Shown: one piece after another, positions 8,595 through 18,372 of the stretch
Layout: every line of letters starts with the position of its first letter
Position numbering within the stretch: position 1 is the stretch's first letter
Assembly (NCBI RefSeq): GCF_004346845.1
Contig: NZ_SMGI01000002.1
Span: forward strand, 806,001-870,000
Length of the DNA: 64,000 nucleotides
Source: Winogradskyella wandonensis
Lineage (GTDB): Bacteria > Bacteroidota > Bacteroidia > Flavobacteriales > Flavobacteriaceae
Reading direction: 5' to 3'
Made by a program: the position numbers and the translations under genes
The notes under the pieces: model-generated
Database searches by the model: none
Seen by the model: the letters and a program-made list of their open reading frames with translations, nothing else
What the model was told of the DNA's origin: nothing

Positions 8595-11338
8595 TAATCG
8601 ATTTCTTTTTCTTTAAAGTGAATTTCTGGATTACATATTTCTAGAATTAATTTTTTCAATTGCATTTCAAAATCTTGAAGAATAGTCTCTGTAATTAGTT
8701 GCTCTTTGGTTCGGCTACTAAAAGATGGTTTTAATCCAAACTTTAAGAATCCTTGTTTTAAATTCTTAAAGGAAATAATTCCCGCTTCTACAGGTAAGTG
8801 TATTAAGCCTTGTTTTTGCATCATATAGACGTAACACAATACTTGAAAGGATTTACTATATTTCTTATAATCTGTAGTAAGAAGGCCCCAATCGAAAATT
8901 TCTACCTGATTTTGCTCTACCTTTCCAGATTTGTAATCTATGACTCGAACGATGCCATTTAACTCATCTACACGGTCTACTTTTCCTTTGAGCTTGATTG
9001 GAAAGTCTAATTCTCGAAGAGATATAGGAATTAAATTATCGACTTCTATAGCTATAATTTTTAATGTGTTTCCGCTTTGCAATAGTTCGATTTCAGAATC
9101 AATAAAATTTGTAACATATCGCTTAGCAATCTCGTAAATTATTAAATTTTTACCTGTAGCGATATCACCTTCCTTATATTCTTCTTTAAAGTGAAGGGAT
9201 ACGGTTTTAGTAATTAAAGACTTCATTTTAATTAAGTCCTCAACGCTTAGATAATGGCCTTCAAAAGTTTTATAAAAATCTTCTAGTGTGTTGTGGATAA
9301 CCGTTCCTAGTGTATTTGCTGCAACAGTTTCTTCTACATCTTCAGAATCTTTAACACCTAAGACTTTTTCCAAATAAAAATCTATGGGATTTCTTATGTA
9401 ATTTGTTAGCGATGACGGCGAAAATCCTTTTTCGGCAACTAACTTTAACTGAGTTATAACAGATTCATCTTTTTTTATTTCGATTAAGTTCTCTTCAACT
9501 TGAGGGATTTTTGGCGAGGCGACAACATGTTTTATATCATGCACACCGTCAACTTCTAATTGGGTAATAAAACGACTTTTTTCACCACCTTTTAAAGTGT
9601 CCACTTCTGTATTATATATAAGGTATATATGTTTTGCGCGTTGGATAAGATTGTAAAAATGGTAGGTGTAGACCGCATCTTTCTCTTTAAATGTAGGCAA
9701 TCCATTATCTATTTTAACATCAAACGGTATGAATGAATTATTTGTTTTACCACCTGGTAAAATACCTTCGTTTACGGAGCTAATGATAACTGTTTCGAAA
9801 TCTAAAACGCGTGACTCTAGCATACCCATAATTTGTAAGCCCTCCAAAGGTTCGCCTTTAAAATCTAGTGTTTCTGTATTTAATAGTTCTTTATACACTG
9901 CATATAAAGTTGAGACGTCTTTGATATAATTATATTTAGAATTTAGCGTAGAAAGCTCATTAAAGAGTGTATTAAACCTATAAAGATATTCCAGCTCTAA
10001 CTGTTTTTTAAGCTTATCCTCGCTTAGGGCAACTCTTAAATTTTGAATTAGTTTGTTACATACTTTAATAATTTCCGAGATTGAAACGTCCCAGTTACCA
10101 AACAACAGCTTAAGAATAGCCTCGTCTTTGGCATCTCCAAATTTAAGGATGTCAGAAACGCTTAAGTAAACGTGATTATTTTCTTGTATAGTGTTTATAA
10201 TGTGCTGACTTGACTTTAAAAGATAATTAACCATGGGGTCAGAGAGGATAGCGATTACTTCCTTGTAGTAAAATTTATGGCTATTTAAACGATGAAGATT
10301 AAATAATTGAATAAAAAGTGCATTAAGGGGAACATCCTTTAGAGGTAGGCCCATAGTAACATTGACTGATTCTACAGTTGCTGGTAGCGAGTTTAGAACT
10401 GGTGTTAGTAGTGTCTCGTCTCCTAATACTACGGCGGTGTTATTTAAGTCCGGATTATGGTCTGAAATATTCTTTAATAATTGCCCTATATACTTGCTTT
10501 GACCAATGGATTTTGGGCATCCAATCGCTTTTATTTGTTTTGGTTTTGAATAATTTTTTCCAATCCAATTAAAAGGATGCTTTTGGTAGTGATTCCAATG
10601 CTCTTTATATTTTCTTGCAAAACGACCAGCACTGTGCATAGTGTCATTATAGTAATGCGAATCTAAATCCCAATATATCTTGGCTTTATCATGTTTTAGA
10701 AGTGTTTGTATGATTTCACTTTCGCAACTGTTTAGAGCATTAAAACCAAGAAAAATATGAGTTTTAAAATTATTTTGAGCGTAGGATTCTATATGCTTAG
10801 TAGCCTCTTTATATATTAAGCCTTGATAGGCTATATTTTGCGATATTAAATCATTGGTGAGCTGATGATAATAGGCCTTTAGATTTCCCCAAAACCTCAG
10901 GTAATTGTTAATAAGCTCAGTCTTTTGGTTTTCTAAAGACCAATGATTAATTTCTTGTATAGCACTTAAATAATCAAATATTTCGTTTGGAGGAACCAAA
11001 TATCTGTCTACTTCATTAAAATCTTGTATTAGAATCTGCGCCCATTTCGAAAAAGTCTCAAAAGGTTCGGTACTATTTACTGGAGTTATTTTTTTATATG
11101 TACTGTAAAATTGAAATAAAAGCTCAATTCCAGAAATCTGTTTTAGCTCAGATAGTTCTTGAACAAAATCTTCGATACTAATAATATCCGGGGCGAAGCT
11201 TGTCTCTTTTAAATAATGATGCAGGTTGCTTTTTAGAAATACACCAGCTCTTTTACTAGGTAGAATAAAAACGCAATTAGCGAAGTTTACACTATTTTTT
11301 TCTAAATCTTGTAAAACATCCTGAATAAATATTTGCAT
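8594..11338 (-). CDS. AddB-like PD-(D/E)XK nuclease subunit
   Basis: 914 residues. The N-terminal two thirds resemble the inactive helicase-like body of AddB (early FILPSKRAGVFLKS; RVLDFETVIISSVNEGILPGG). The C-terminal part is a RecB-family nuclease with VIDYKSGKVEQNQ and a preceding LKGKVDRVDEL, giving the D...DYKSGK active-site set. It should act with the AddA-like helicase-nuclease encoded at 14140-17271 to resect double-strand breaks. The two genes are on the same strand but separated by ompA-like and kbl genes, whereas addAB pairs elsewhere are often adjacent. Confidence 0.85.
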   Translation of the reverse strand: MQIFIQDVLQDLEKNSVNFANCVFILPSKRAGVFLKSNLHHYLKETSFAPDIISIEDFVQELSELKQISGIELLFQFYSTYKKITPVNSTEPFETFSKWAQILIQDFNEVDRYLVPPNEIFDYLSAIQEINHWSLENQKTELINNYLRFWGNLKAYYHQLTNDLISQNIAYQGLIYKEATKHIESYAQNNFKTHIFLGFNALNSCESEIIQTLLKHDKAKIYWDLDSHYYNDTMHSAGRFARKYKEHWNHYQKHPFNWIGKNYSKPKQIKAIGCPKSIGQSKYIGQLLKNISDHNPDLNNTAVVLGDETLLTPVLNSLPATVESVNVTMGLPLKDVPLNALFIQLFNLHRLNSHKFYYKEVIAILSDPMVNYLLKSSQHIINTIQENNHVYLSVSDILKFGDAKDEAILKLLFGNWDVSISEIIKVCNKLIQNLRVALSEDKLKKQLELEYLYRFNTLFNELSTLNSKYNYIKDVSTLYAVYKELLNTETLDFKGEPLEGLQIMGMLESRVLDFETVIISSVNEGILPGGKTNNSFIPFDVKIDNGLPTFKEKDAVYTYHFYNLIQRAKHIYLIYNTEVDTLKGGEKSRFITQLEVDGVHDIKHVVASPKIPQVEENLIEIKKDESVITQLKLVAEKGFSPSSLTNYIRNPIDFYLEKVLGVKDSEDVEETVAANTLGTVIHNTLEDFYKTFEGHYLSVEDLIKMKSLITKTVSLHFKEEYKEGDIATGKNLIIYEIAKRYVTNFIDSEIELLQSGNTLKIIAIEVDNLIPISLRELDFPIKLKGKVDRVDELNGIVRVIDYKSGKVEQNQVEIFDWGLLTTDYKKYSKSFQVLCYVYMMQKQGLIHLPVEAGIISFKNLKQGFLKFGLKPSFSSRTKEQLITETILQDFEMQLKKLILEICNPEIHFKEKEID

Positions 11339-11345
11339 GCCTAAA

Positions 11346-11377
11346 AATAAAAAAAGCCTCGGATATCCGAGGCTTTT
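11346..11377 (-). terminator. Terminator after the OmpA-family gene
   Basis: A perfect palindrome AAAAGCCTCGG-AT-CCGAGGCTTTT, followed on the minus strand by a long T-rich run. It lies between the stop of the OmpA-family gene and the start of the addB-like gene, so it should insulate addB from the highly expressed outer-membrane gene. T residues also follow on the plus strand. Confidence 0.9.
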
Positions 11378-11400
11378 AAAAAAATTATATGTTCTACAAA

Positions 11401-12792
11401 TTAGTTAGCTAAGTTAATCTCAACTCTTCTATTTTGTTTTCTTCCTTCTCTTGTTTTGTTAGAAGCAATTGGCTTAGACTCACCAAAACCTTCAGCTGAC
11501 AATCTAAATTCATCAACACCGTTAGCAACTAAATAATCTTTTACAGATAAAGCTCTAGCATCAGATAATCTTAAGTTAAGTTTTTCTGAACCAACACTAT
11601 CTGTGTGACCTTCAACTGTAAATTTAGCAGAAGGATATTTATTAAGTATAGCAATAATGTCAGCTAATACTTGCTCAGATTCTTTTTTGATTGAAGATTT
11701 ACCAGTATCAAACAAAATAGTCTTAGCATATTCATTTAAAGTATCTTGAACTTCTTTAGTTACTTCTGGGCACCCTTTGTTAGCAACAGTACCAACAACA
11801 TCTGGACAGTCATCGTCTTTATCTAAAACACCGTCACCGTCTTTATCTTGGTATGGGCACCCTTTGTTAGCAGCAGGACCAGCTTCGTTAGGACATGCAT
11901 CGTCACCGTCAGCGATACCATCACCGTCAGCATCTGGACATCCAGCTAAATTTTTAAGACCAGGAACAGTAGGACATTTATCACTACCATCTACAACACC
12001 GTCACCATCAGAATCAGGACAACCATTAAACTCAGCTAAACCAGCTTCGTTAGGACAATCGTCTTTAGAATCCTCGATACCATCGTTATCAGAATCTGGA
12101 CAACCGTTGAACGCTTCTAAACCTGCAACTTCTGGACAAGCGTCTTCGTTATCGTAAATTCCGTCACCGTCTGTATCAGTTCCGCCAAATTTGAAGGTTA
12201 CACCTAGAGAATGCTGAAAGTGCTTTGGTAAAACATCTTCAAAAGAGTGCTTGTATGCAGATTGAGCATCTATTGCAACAAATTCATTTATCCAGAATTT
12301 TATACCTAAAGTACCGTTTAGTGTCCCAGCACCTACATCATCAACCCAAGTATATCCACCACCTACTCCAAGGTATGGGTCAAATACTTTTGAATTAACT
12401 AAATCTTTAAAACTGTAAGAAACCGTACCATCTAAAGCAAAATATGTCAAATCATCTACTTCATTTGTTGTTTCTGCACCAGTAACTAAATTAACATTTG
12501 ATCCAAACTTACTAATTCTGTTCAAACTTCCTGCGGCCGTAAAAGTAAAACCATCATCTAAATATCGTGAAACAGCTGCTCGAGATATGAATGGTAAAAT
12601 ATTCCAATGATCCTCAACGTTGAAATATTCATCAAAAAATTCACCTTGAGGAGTTGGCTCACCTACAGGGTAAACATCTACGGCATTTACACCAAGCGTA
12701 AAAGCCCAAGGGTTGTTCTTATCCTGAGCGTTAGCAGTGCTAAAGCTCGCTAAAAGCACAGCTACAAATAATAATCTGCTAAGATTTTTCAT
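11401..12792 (-). CDS. OmpA-family outer membrane protein with thrombospondin type 3 repeats
   Basis: 463 residues: a signal peptide ending near ANAQ, an N-terminal beta-barrel-like domain (about 25-205), five Asp-rich type 3 repeats with D.D.DG..D..D.CP spacing (about 208-335), then a C-terminal OmpA peptidoglycan-binding domain ([28 protein letters not shown]). The repeats are expected to bind Ca2+ and form a stiff linker between the barrel and the cell-wall anchor. It has its own canonical promoter and a strong terminator, so it is probably an abundant single-gene transcript. Confidence 0.94.
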   Translation of the reverse strand: MKNLSRLLFVAVLLASFSTANAQDKNNPWAFTLGVNAVDVYPVGEPTPQGEFFDEYFNVEDHWNILPFISRAAVSRYLDDGFTFTAAGSLNRISKFGSNVNLVTGAETTNEVDDLTYFALDGTVSYSFKDLVNSKVFDPYLGVGGGYTWVDDVGAGTLNGTLGIKFWINEFVAIDAQSAYKHSFEDVLPKHFQHSLGVTFKFGGTDTDGDGIYDNEDACPEVAGLEAFNGCPDSDNDGIEDSKDDCPNEAGLAEFNGCPDSDGDGVVDGSDKCPTVPGLKNLAGCPDADGDGIADGDDACPNEAGPAANKGCPYQDKDGDGVLDKDDDCPDVVGTVANKGCPEVTKEVQDTLNEYAKTILFDTGKSSIKKESEQVLADIIAILNKYPSAKFTVEGHTDSVGSEKLNLRLSDARALSVKDYLVANGVDEFRLSAEGFGESKPIASNKTREGRKQNRRVEINLAN

Positions 12793-12828
12793 ATTCTAAA
12801 TAATTTAATTTTAAGTGTTAATTGTTAG

Positions 12829-12859
12829 CAAATGTAAGTTGTTAAATATTATTAACAAA
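12829..12859 (-). promoter_or_regulatory. Canonical Bacteroidota promoter of the OmpA-family gene
   Basis: On the minus strand: TTTG, 19 bases, TACATTTG. This fits the -33/-7 consensus of the primary sigma factor of Bacteroidota. The start codon is 36 bases further on. Confidence 0.75.
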
Positions 12860-12915
12860 GACAAATATATAAAAATATTGATACAAAGCCTTTAAATATA
12901 GCCATTCTAAAGAAT

Positions 12916-14109
12916 TTATATGATTTCTAATCTTTGACCTACGTCAATAAAGGCTTCAATAGCTTTGTCTAGATGTTCCTTTTCGTGAGCTGCAGATAGC
13001 TGGACTCGTATTCTAGCTTTATCTTTTGGCACGACGGGATAAAAGAAGCCAATAACGTAAATGCCTTTCTCTAGAAGCATATTTGCCATTGTCTGAGATA
13101 GTTTTGCATCGTATAGCATAACAGGGACTATAGCAGAGTCACCATCAATGATATCAAAACCTGCGTTTTTTAGTCCAGTTTTAAAGTAATTCGTATTCCA
13201 TTCTAGTTTATCTCTAAGAGATGTATCACCAGAAAGCATATCAAATACTTTGATAGATGCTCCAACTATAGCTGGAGCAAGAGAGTTTGAAAATAAATAT
13301 GGTCTTGAGCGTTGTCTAAGGATTTCTATAATTTCTTTTTTTGCAGTTGTATAGCCACCCATGGCACCACCGAGAGCTTTACCAAGTGTTCCTGTTATAA
13401 TATCTATTCTACCTAAAACCCCTTTTTCTTCTAGCGTTCCTATTCCAGTTTCTCCAATAAAACCAGTGGCATGGCATTCGTCAATCATTACCATAGCATC
13501 ATATTTATCTGCTAAATCACAAATTTTATCTAATGGAGCAACTAAGCCATCCATAGAGAATACACCATCCGTAACAATTATTTTGTGGCGTGCACCATTT
13601 TTATTGGCTTCAACGAGTTGCACCTCTAAGTCTGCCATATCATTATTCTGATATCGATAGCGAGCTGCTTTACACAATCTAACACCGTCTATTATTGATG
13701 CATGGTTTAAAGAATCGGAAATAATTGCATCTTCCTTACCTAATAAAGGCTCAAAAACACCTCCATTTGCATCAAAAGCTGCAGCATAAAGTATGGTGTC
13801 TTCCGTTCCGTAGAAGTCTGCTATTTTTTGTTCTAATTTTTTATGGATGTCCTGTGTTCCGCAAATAAAACGTACCGAAGACATTCCAAAACCATGGGTA
13901 TCCATAGTATCCTGAGCAGCTTTTACGACCTCTGGATGGGAAGAAAGACCTAAATAATTATTAGCACAAAAGTTTAAAACTTTTTGCCCAGTACTTAATG
14001 TAATTTCTGGACCTTGTGCAGAAGTTATAATGCGTTCTTCTTTAAAAAGTCCAGCCTCTTTTATGTTTTCTATTTCTTGATTAAGATATTCTTTTATTGC
14101 TCCGTACAT
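12916..14109 (-). CDS. kbl: Glycine C-acetyltransferase (2-amino-3-ketobutyrate CoA ligase)
   Basis: 397 residues, the usual length of this PLP enzyme. Visible motifs are [31 protein letters not shown], the PLP-holding DECHATGF and the Schiff-base lysine segment [14 protein letters not shown]. It catalyses CoA-dependent cleavage of 2-amino-3-ketobutyrate to glycine and acetyl-CoA in threonine breakdown; related alpha-oxoamine synthases are less likely given the close match. No threonine dehydrogenase is adjacent. A TAACTTTG element stands 23-30 bases before the start without a clear -33 partner. Confidence 0.93.
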   Translation of the reverse strand: MYGAIKEYLNQEIENIKEAGLFKEERIITSAQGPEITLSTGQKVLNFCANNYLGLSSHPEVVKAAQDTMDTHGFGMSSVRFICGTQDIHKKLEQKIADFYGTEDTILYAAAFDANGGVFEPLLGKEDAIISDSLNHASIIDGVRLCKAARYRYQNNDMADLEVQLVEANKNGARHKIIVTDGVFSMDGLVAPLDKICDLADKYDAMVMIDECHATGFIGETGIGTLEEKGVLGRIDIITGTLGKALGGAMGGYTTAKKEIIEILRQRSRPYLFSNSLAPAIVGASIKVFDMLSGDTSLRDKLEWNTNYFKTGLKNAGFDIIDGDSAIVPVMLYDAKLSQTMANMLLEKGIYVIGFFYPVVPKDKARIRVQLSAAHEKEHLDKAIEAFIDVGQRLEII

Positions 14110-14139
14110 GCTTTGTTTTTTTTGAGTGTTACAAAGTTA

Positions 14140-17100
14140 CTATTTAACTTCTATAATTTTAATATCCTCATTAACGTAAACTAATAATTTTTTTTCGATT
14201 TTATAATTCATTTCCTCCAAAGCATCAGCATAAGTTTCTAGCTGATTTTGATGCGTATTGTCAATGGCGCCAGTTTTATAATCTATGAGTATTGCTGAAT
14301 TTTCATTTATTGCTATTCTATCTGGTCTTAAAAATTGCCCTTCCTTGGTAATGATGTCTTTTTCGTTTAAAATTTCATATGTTTTTGAGAAATAAGCGCT
14401 TATTTGTTGGTGTGTCACGACAGACAAAACAAGTTGTTTTAGATCCGTACTTTCCGAAGATTCTATATAGCCGTCACTAATCATTAAGCGTATGGCTTCT
14501 TCCACATCGTCAATAGTTTTAATTTTGGACATGACAAGATGGATAAGATTTCCATAATTAATAGCTTGTTCTTGTTCTGTTTCCCATAGTAATCCAGCTT
14601 TGGTAATCACTTTTAGATTATGAGATTCTTTAGGAGTTGAAATAAATTCTACATCTTCGATTAAATCGTCTGAAACTGTCCTATCAGTTAATCTAAATTT
14701 TTCCCCAAATGCGTAATTGGGTTTTTGGTCTTCCCATTGACCTTTTGCTTTTAAGTACTTAATAAAAAGACCTGCATAGGTTTTTTCATTGACTTCACCT
14801 TTAGAATTAATATCCTTTTTACTAACAACATATAGTTGTTCAACTGCTCTGGTTAGACTAACGTACAAAAGATTTATGCTGTCCAACTCTAGTTGCGACT
14901 GGTGATTGTTATAAATAACTTCGCCTGTTTCTCCGTAATCTGTAAAGTCTTTAGAGTAATTAATTAACGTATGGTTAAAGCCATTATAATCTTCAGGCTT
15001 TAAAGTAAACCATTCTTTAGGTTCTATCTCGCGATACATATCTAAATCTGCAAACGGAAAAATTACAATAGGGAACTCAAGGCCTTTAGACTTGTGTATG
15101 GTCATTACCGAAACGGCATCTAGATTACTTGGTGTGGCAATACCTAAGTTCTCTTTTTTTGAATCGAAATAATCCAAAAACCCTAAAATATCCGAAGCTT
15201 CTTTATTAGAATAATCTAACACGGTATCTAAGTAAAACTGAATGTATGCATCCGAGGTCGAGGTGCATAAATTTAAACCACGAATTAATTCTTCGGTCGC
15301 CTCGTAGAGTGGAAGTTGAATCAACCTTTTGTGATTTAAACTAAGACCAAATGCGCTTAAGTTTTCAAATAATTCTGGCGTCGAAAACTCTAAATAAGTA
15401 CTAAAAAAAGCATGCTTATTTTCAATAGTAAACACTTCTGACAAAGCACATAAAACATCAAGTTTTAGTTTTTGATTTTCGGGTTTAATTAATAGCGTTA
15501 GTAACAAATTAATTAGCCTAACTTTTGGTGAGTTGTTTAATAATAAGGTTTCAGAAGAAACTATGTTAATAGACTTACTCGTTAGATGTTTAGAAATGGC
15601 AATACCTTCCTTTTTCTTTCTTACCAAAACACAGATGTCTTTCAGACTGTATCCTAATTCGATGCACGAGTTAATAATCTCTAGAGTCTTTTGGATGTAA
15701 GCTTCTGTGCGTTCTTCGGCATTTTCAAACTCTAAGAACGAAAGATTAACATAACCATCTTGTTTTTTTAAAGTCTTTTGATGCGCATCTTCATAGAGCA
15801 TTTTAAAGTCTTCTTTTGTAAAGAAAGCATCTGATATAAAACTGAAAAATGAATTATTAAAATCAATAATTGCTTTGTAACTTCTGTAATTTGTATCCAG
15901 TTTTTTGACTTTTGCCTCTGCCTGAAATGGATTACCCACACCTTTATATAGATTTACAAATTGTTGGGCATCACCACCTCGCCAACGATAGATAGATTGT
16001 TTAGCGTCGCCAACAAGCATCGCAGAACCGTTGTTAGACGAAAGTGCATTATCCATTAAGGGCATCAGGTTTTCCCACTGCATTTTGGAGGTGTCTTGAA
16101 ATTCGTCTATAAAATAATGTTTAAATTTTTCGCCTAAACGTTCGTAAATAAAGGGCGTAGGTTGGTTTCTTATTTCTTTGCTTATAATAGTATTGAAATC
16201 TGAAATTAGTACTTTGTTTTCAGTTTCTTTTAACGTCTCTAATTCTTTTTGAAGGGCATTAATAACAGATAACGGCGTAATATTTTTATAAATGGCTTTG
16301 TTAAATTTTAACTCTATAAGCCAATCTTTGGTTTGTAAAAAAGCATCGGCCAAATCTTGCTGAATGCTATTTATAATTTGTGCAACATCTTCAGAGACAC
16401 GTTTAGGATATAGTGAACCGCCTTCCACAAGTGTAGTCTGCCATGCGGAATCTAAATTTAGATTATACTTTTTTTCTGAAAGACTTAGAAAATAATTAGG
16501 AAGTGATTTTCGATTAAAATCATCGAATTCAAGCCTAGCTTCACTAATTAAAGAGAGTGTTGTCTCGGCTTTTTCTTTAATTCTTTTTTCTAAGACAGTA
16601 ACTTTTTTAGTTATCTGCGTTTTAAGAATTCTAAAATCTTCAAGCGTTTTATCCTTTAATAATGCTATATACTCGCTATCGTTTTCGCTTAATAAGAGTT
16701 TGCTTATTTTTCTAAAATCGTTACTTATATCCCAACTTTTGTCGTCATCTGCTTTTTCGATGGCAAAATCAACAAGTAGTTTTGTTAGTTTTTCGTCTGT
16801 TCCGGCTCTATCAATTAAGTTATCTACGGCTTTTGTTAGAAAATAGTCTTGGTCTAATTCGACTTCAAAATTTACAGGTAGTTTAAGGTCAAAGGCAAAA
16901 GTTCTAATAACTCGGTGAGTAAAGGCATCAATCGTAGAAATATCAAAAGCACCATAATTATGTATAATCTTTTTTAAGACAATCTTTGATTTTTGATGAA
17001 GTTCCTCTGCTGAAATTAAAAGTTCGCTACAAATATCTCTAAACATCGAGTCGGGATGTTTTTTGTAGTCTTCAGAAGAAAAGGCCTTAAGCTTATCAAT

Positions 17101-17271
17101 AATTCTTGATTTCATTTCACCGACTGACTTATTGGTAAACGTAATAGCAAGAATATTCTTAAAATGCTCATAGTTTTTAGAGCGGATTAGAAGCTTTATG
17201 TAAGACTTAGCTAGCGTGTAGGTTTTACCACTTCCTGCGGATGCACTATATATTTCAAAAGTCGAGTTCAA
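14140..17271 (-). CDS. AddA-like UvrD-family helicase-nuclease
   Basis: 1043 residues with the superfamily 1A helicase motifs in order: SASAGSGKTYTLAK (Walker A, about 9-22), ITFTNKSVGEMKSRI, YFIDEFQDTSKMQW (motif II), LVGDAKQSIYRWRGGD (III), VMTIHKSKGLEFPIVIFPF (V) and LLYVSLTRAVEQLYVV (VI). A C-terminal nuclease block follows (ILIDYKTGAIDNTHQNQLETYADAL). It should pair with the AddB-like protein for double-strand break repair. The N-terminus falls at a TTG codon at 17271; no in-frame ATG lies close upstream, so TTG is the likely start. Confidence 0.9.
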   Translation of the reverse strand: MNSTFEIYSASAGSGKTYTLAKSYIKLLIRSKNYEHFKNILAITFTNKSVGEMKSRIIDKLKAFSSEDYKKHPDSMFRDICSELLISAEELHQKSKIVLKKIIHNYGAFDISTIDAFTHRVIRTFAFDLKLPVNFEVELDQDYFLTKAVDNLIDRAGTDEKLTKLLVDFAIEKADDDKSWDISNDFRKISKLLLSENDSEYIALLKDKTLEDFRILKTQITKKVTVLEKRIKEKAETTLSLISEARLEFDDFNRKSLPNYFLSLSEKKYNLNLDSAWQTTLVEGGSLYPKRVSEDVAQIINSIQQDLADAFLQTKDWLIELKFNKAIYKNITPLSVINALQKELETLKETENKVLISDFNTIISKEIRNQPTPFIYERLGEKFKHYFIDEFQDTSKMQWENLMPLMDNALSSNNGSAMLVGDAKQSIYRWRGGDAQQFVNLYKGVGNPFQAEAKVKKLDTNYRSYKAIIDFNNSFFSFISDAFFTKEDFKMLYEDAHQKTLKKQDGYVNLSFLEFENAEERTEAYIQKTLEIINSCIELGYSLKDICVLVRKKKEGIAISKHLTSKSINIVSSETLLLNNSPKVRLINLLLTLLIKPENQKLKLDVLCALSEVFTIENKHAFFSTYLEFSTPELFENLSAFGLSLNHKRLIQLPLYEATEELIRGLNLCTSTSDAYIQFYLDTVLDYSNKEASDILGFLDYFDSKKENLGIATPSNLDAVSVMTIHKSKGLEFPIVIFPFADLDMYREIEPKEWFTLKPEDYNGFNHTLINYSKDFTDYGETGEVIYNNHQSQLELDSINLLYVSLTRAVEQLYVVSKKDINSKGEVNEKTYAGLFIKYLKAKGQWEDQKPNYAFGEKFRLTDRTVSDDLIEDVEFISTPKESHNLKVITKAGLLWETEQEQAINYGNLIHLVMSKIKTIDDVEEAIRLMISDGYIESSESTDLKQLVLSVVTHQQISAYFSKTYEILNEKDIITKEGQFLRPDRIAINENSAILIDYKTGAIDNTHQNQLETYADALEEMNYKIEKKLLVYVNEDIKIIEVK

Positions 17272-17338
17272 CAGATTAATTTTATACCAAAATAGGTAAT
17301 CTTAATATTTTATTTAGATTTTCTTTAACTCAAAATCG

Positions 17339-17346
17339 TAAATTTG
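17339..17346 (+). promoter_or_regulatory. Probable -7 promoter element of the superoxide dismutase gene
   Basis: TAAATTTG matches the TAnnTTTG element and lies 37 bases before the ATG. No good -33 TTTG is visible. Confidence 0.5.
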
Positions 17347-17382
17347 TTAAAATATAATTATAAACATTTAAACAAAAATATT

Positions 17383-17991
17383 ATGGCTTTTGAATTACCA
17401 AAATTAAAATACGCATACGACGCATTAGAACCACACATCGATGCTCGTACAATGGAAATCCATCATTCTAAGCATCACAATGGATATACCACAAAACTTA
17501 ATGCTGCAATCGAAGGAACAGATTTAGAAGGAAAATCTATCGAGAATATTTTAACTAATCTAGATATGTCTAACGCTGCTGTGAGAAATAACGGTGGTGG
17601 TTTTTATAATCACTCATTATTTTGGGATGTCATGAATCCAGAAGACAGAGGATATTTATCAGGAGAATTAAAAGATGCTATCGAAGCTAAATTTGGTTCT
17701 AAAGACGCATTTGTAGAAGCTTTTAGTAAAGCAGCAGCTACACAATTTGGTTCTGGCTGGGCTTGGTTGTGTGTACATGATGGCGGAAAAGTAGAAGTAT
17801 GCTCTACACCAAACCAGGATAATCCATTAATGCCAGGTGTAGGTTGCGGAGGAACACCAATTTTAGGATTAGATGTATGGGAGCATGCGTACTACTTAAA
17901 CTACCAAAACAGAAGACCAGATTATATAGATGCTTTCTTTAAAGTAATTAACTGGAATGAAGTAGAAAGACGCTACGCTGAGGCGAAGTAA
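17383..17991 (+). CDS. sodA: Superoxide dismutase, Mn/Fe family (Mn-type signature)
   Basis: 202 residues from the ATG at 17383; the open frame runs further up but the family begins at [18 protein letters not shown]. Metal ligands are seen in order: His in HHSKHH, His in NHSLFW, then Asp and His in [18 protein letters not shown]. The [13 protein letters not shown] segment and the NQDNPL segment (second-shell Gln position) are Mn-type, but many Bacteroidota enzymes work with either metal. It has no signal peptide, so it is cytoplasmic. It removes superoxide. A GAAA-tetraloop terminator follows. Confidence 0.94.
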   Translation: MAFELPKLKYAYDALEPHIDARTMEIHHSKHHNGYTTKLNAAIEGTDLEGKSIENILTNLDMSNAAVRNNGGGFYNHSLFWDVMNPEDRGYLSGELKDAIEAKFGSKDAFVEAFSKAAATQFGSGWAWLCVHDGGKVEVCSTPNQDNPLMPGVGCGGTPILGLDVWEHAYYLNYQNRRPDYIDAFFKVINWNEVERRYAEAK

Positions 17992-18014
17992 AATTTTATA
18001 ATCATGAAATATGA

Positions 18015-18047
18015 AGCCCAAGTCGAAAGATTTGGGTTTTTTGTTTT
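18015..18047 (+). terminator. Terminator of superoxide dismutase
   Basis: Eight-pair stem CCCAAGTC/GATTTGGG closed by a GAAA tetraloop and followed by six T, 25 bases after the stop codon. Confidence 0.88.
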
Positions 18048-18080
18048 TCGAGATTCTCCGTACTCAAAGGAATAAAATTG

Positions 18081-18109
18081 AAAAAGGTGAACGAGATGTT
18101 CACCTTTTT
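18081..18109. terminator. Second, symmetric hairpin terminator
   Basis: GGTGAAC/GTTCACC around GAGAT, bordered by AAAAA on the left and TTTTT on the right, so it can work in both directions. It lies 45 bases past the first terminator and is not attached to an obvious gene. Confidence 0.75.
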
Positions 18110-18340
18110 GCCCCAAATCTACCATAAACTTAACCTACTTATGTTATGGTAGAAACAAATATATATTAAGACTTACAAACTTGAAGCAAAACTTAGACGA
18201 AACGCTTAAATATCGGTCTAAACGATTTTATGAGGTTGTATCTTTCTGAAAACAAGGTAGTTAAAAGATTGTTAAAATCATCTGATTAGTGATTTGTAAT
18301 ACACAAAGTGGCTGTAAATCAAACCATTATGGGAAAATTA
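18110..18340. other. Intergenic stretch with two inverted repeats, no gene seen
   Basis: About 230 bases with no credible ORF on either strand. Two spaced inverted repeats can be read: CTACCATAA/TTATGGTAG (about 18119-18151) and TTAGAC/GTCTAA (about 18200-18230). With a hairpin terminator at each edge, a small RNA is possible, but no convincing promoter or family match is visible. Confidence 0.4.
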
Positions 18341-18372
18341 TAAAAAGAGCTATTAATTTTAATAAGCTCTTT
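18338..18372 (-). terminator. Terminator overlapping the stop codon of purF
   Basis: Stem AAAGAGCT/AGCTCTTT with the purF stop codon in its AT-rich loop, followed on the minus strand by a T run. The last codons of purF form the 5' arm. Confidence 0.75.

Noticed and set aside
11777-12157. Plus-strand ORF of 126 codons opposite the OmpA-family gene
   Set aside because: It is the complement of the periodic Asp-rich repeats and has a Ser/Pro-rich low-complexity translation; a shadow of the real gene.
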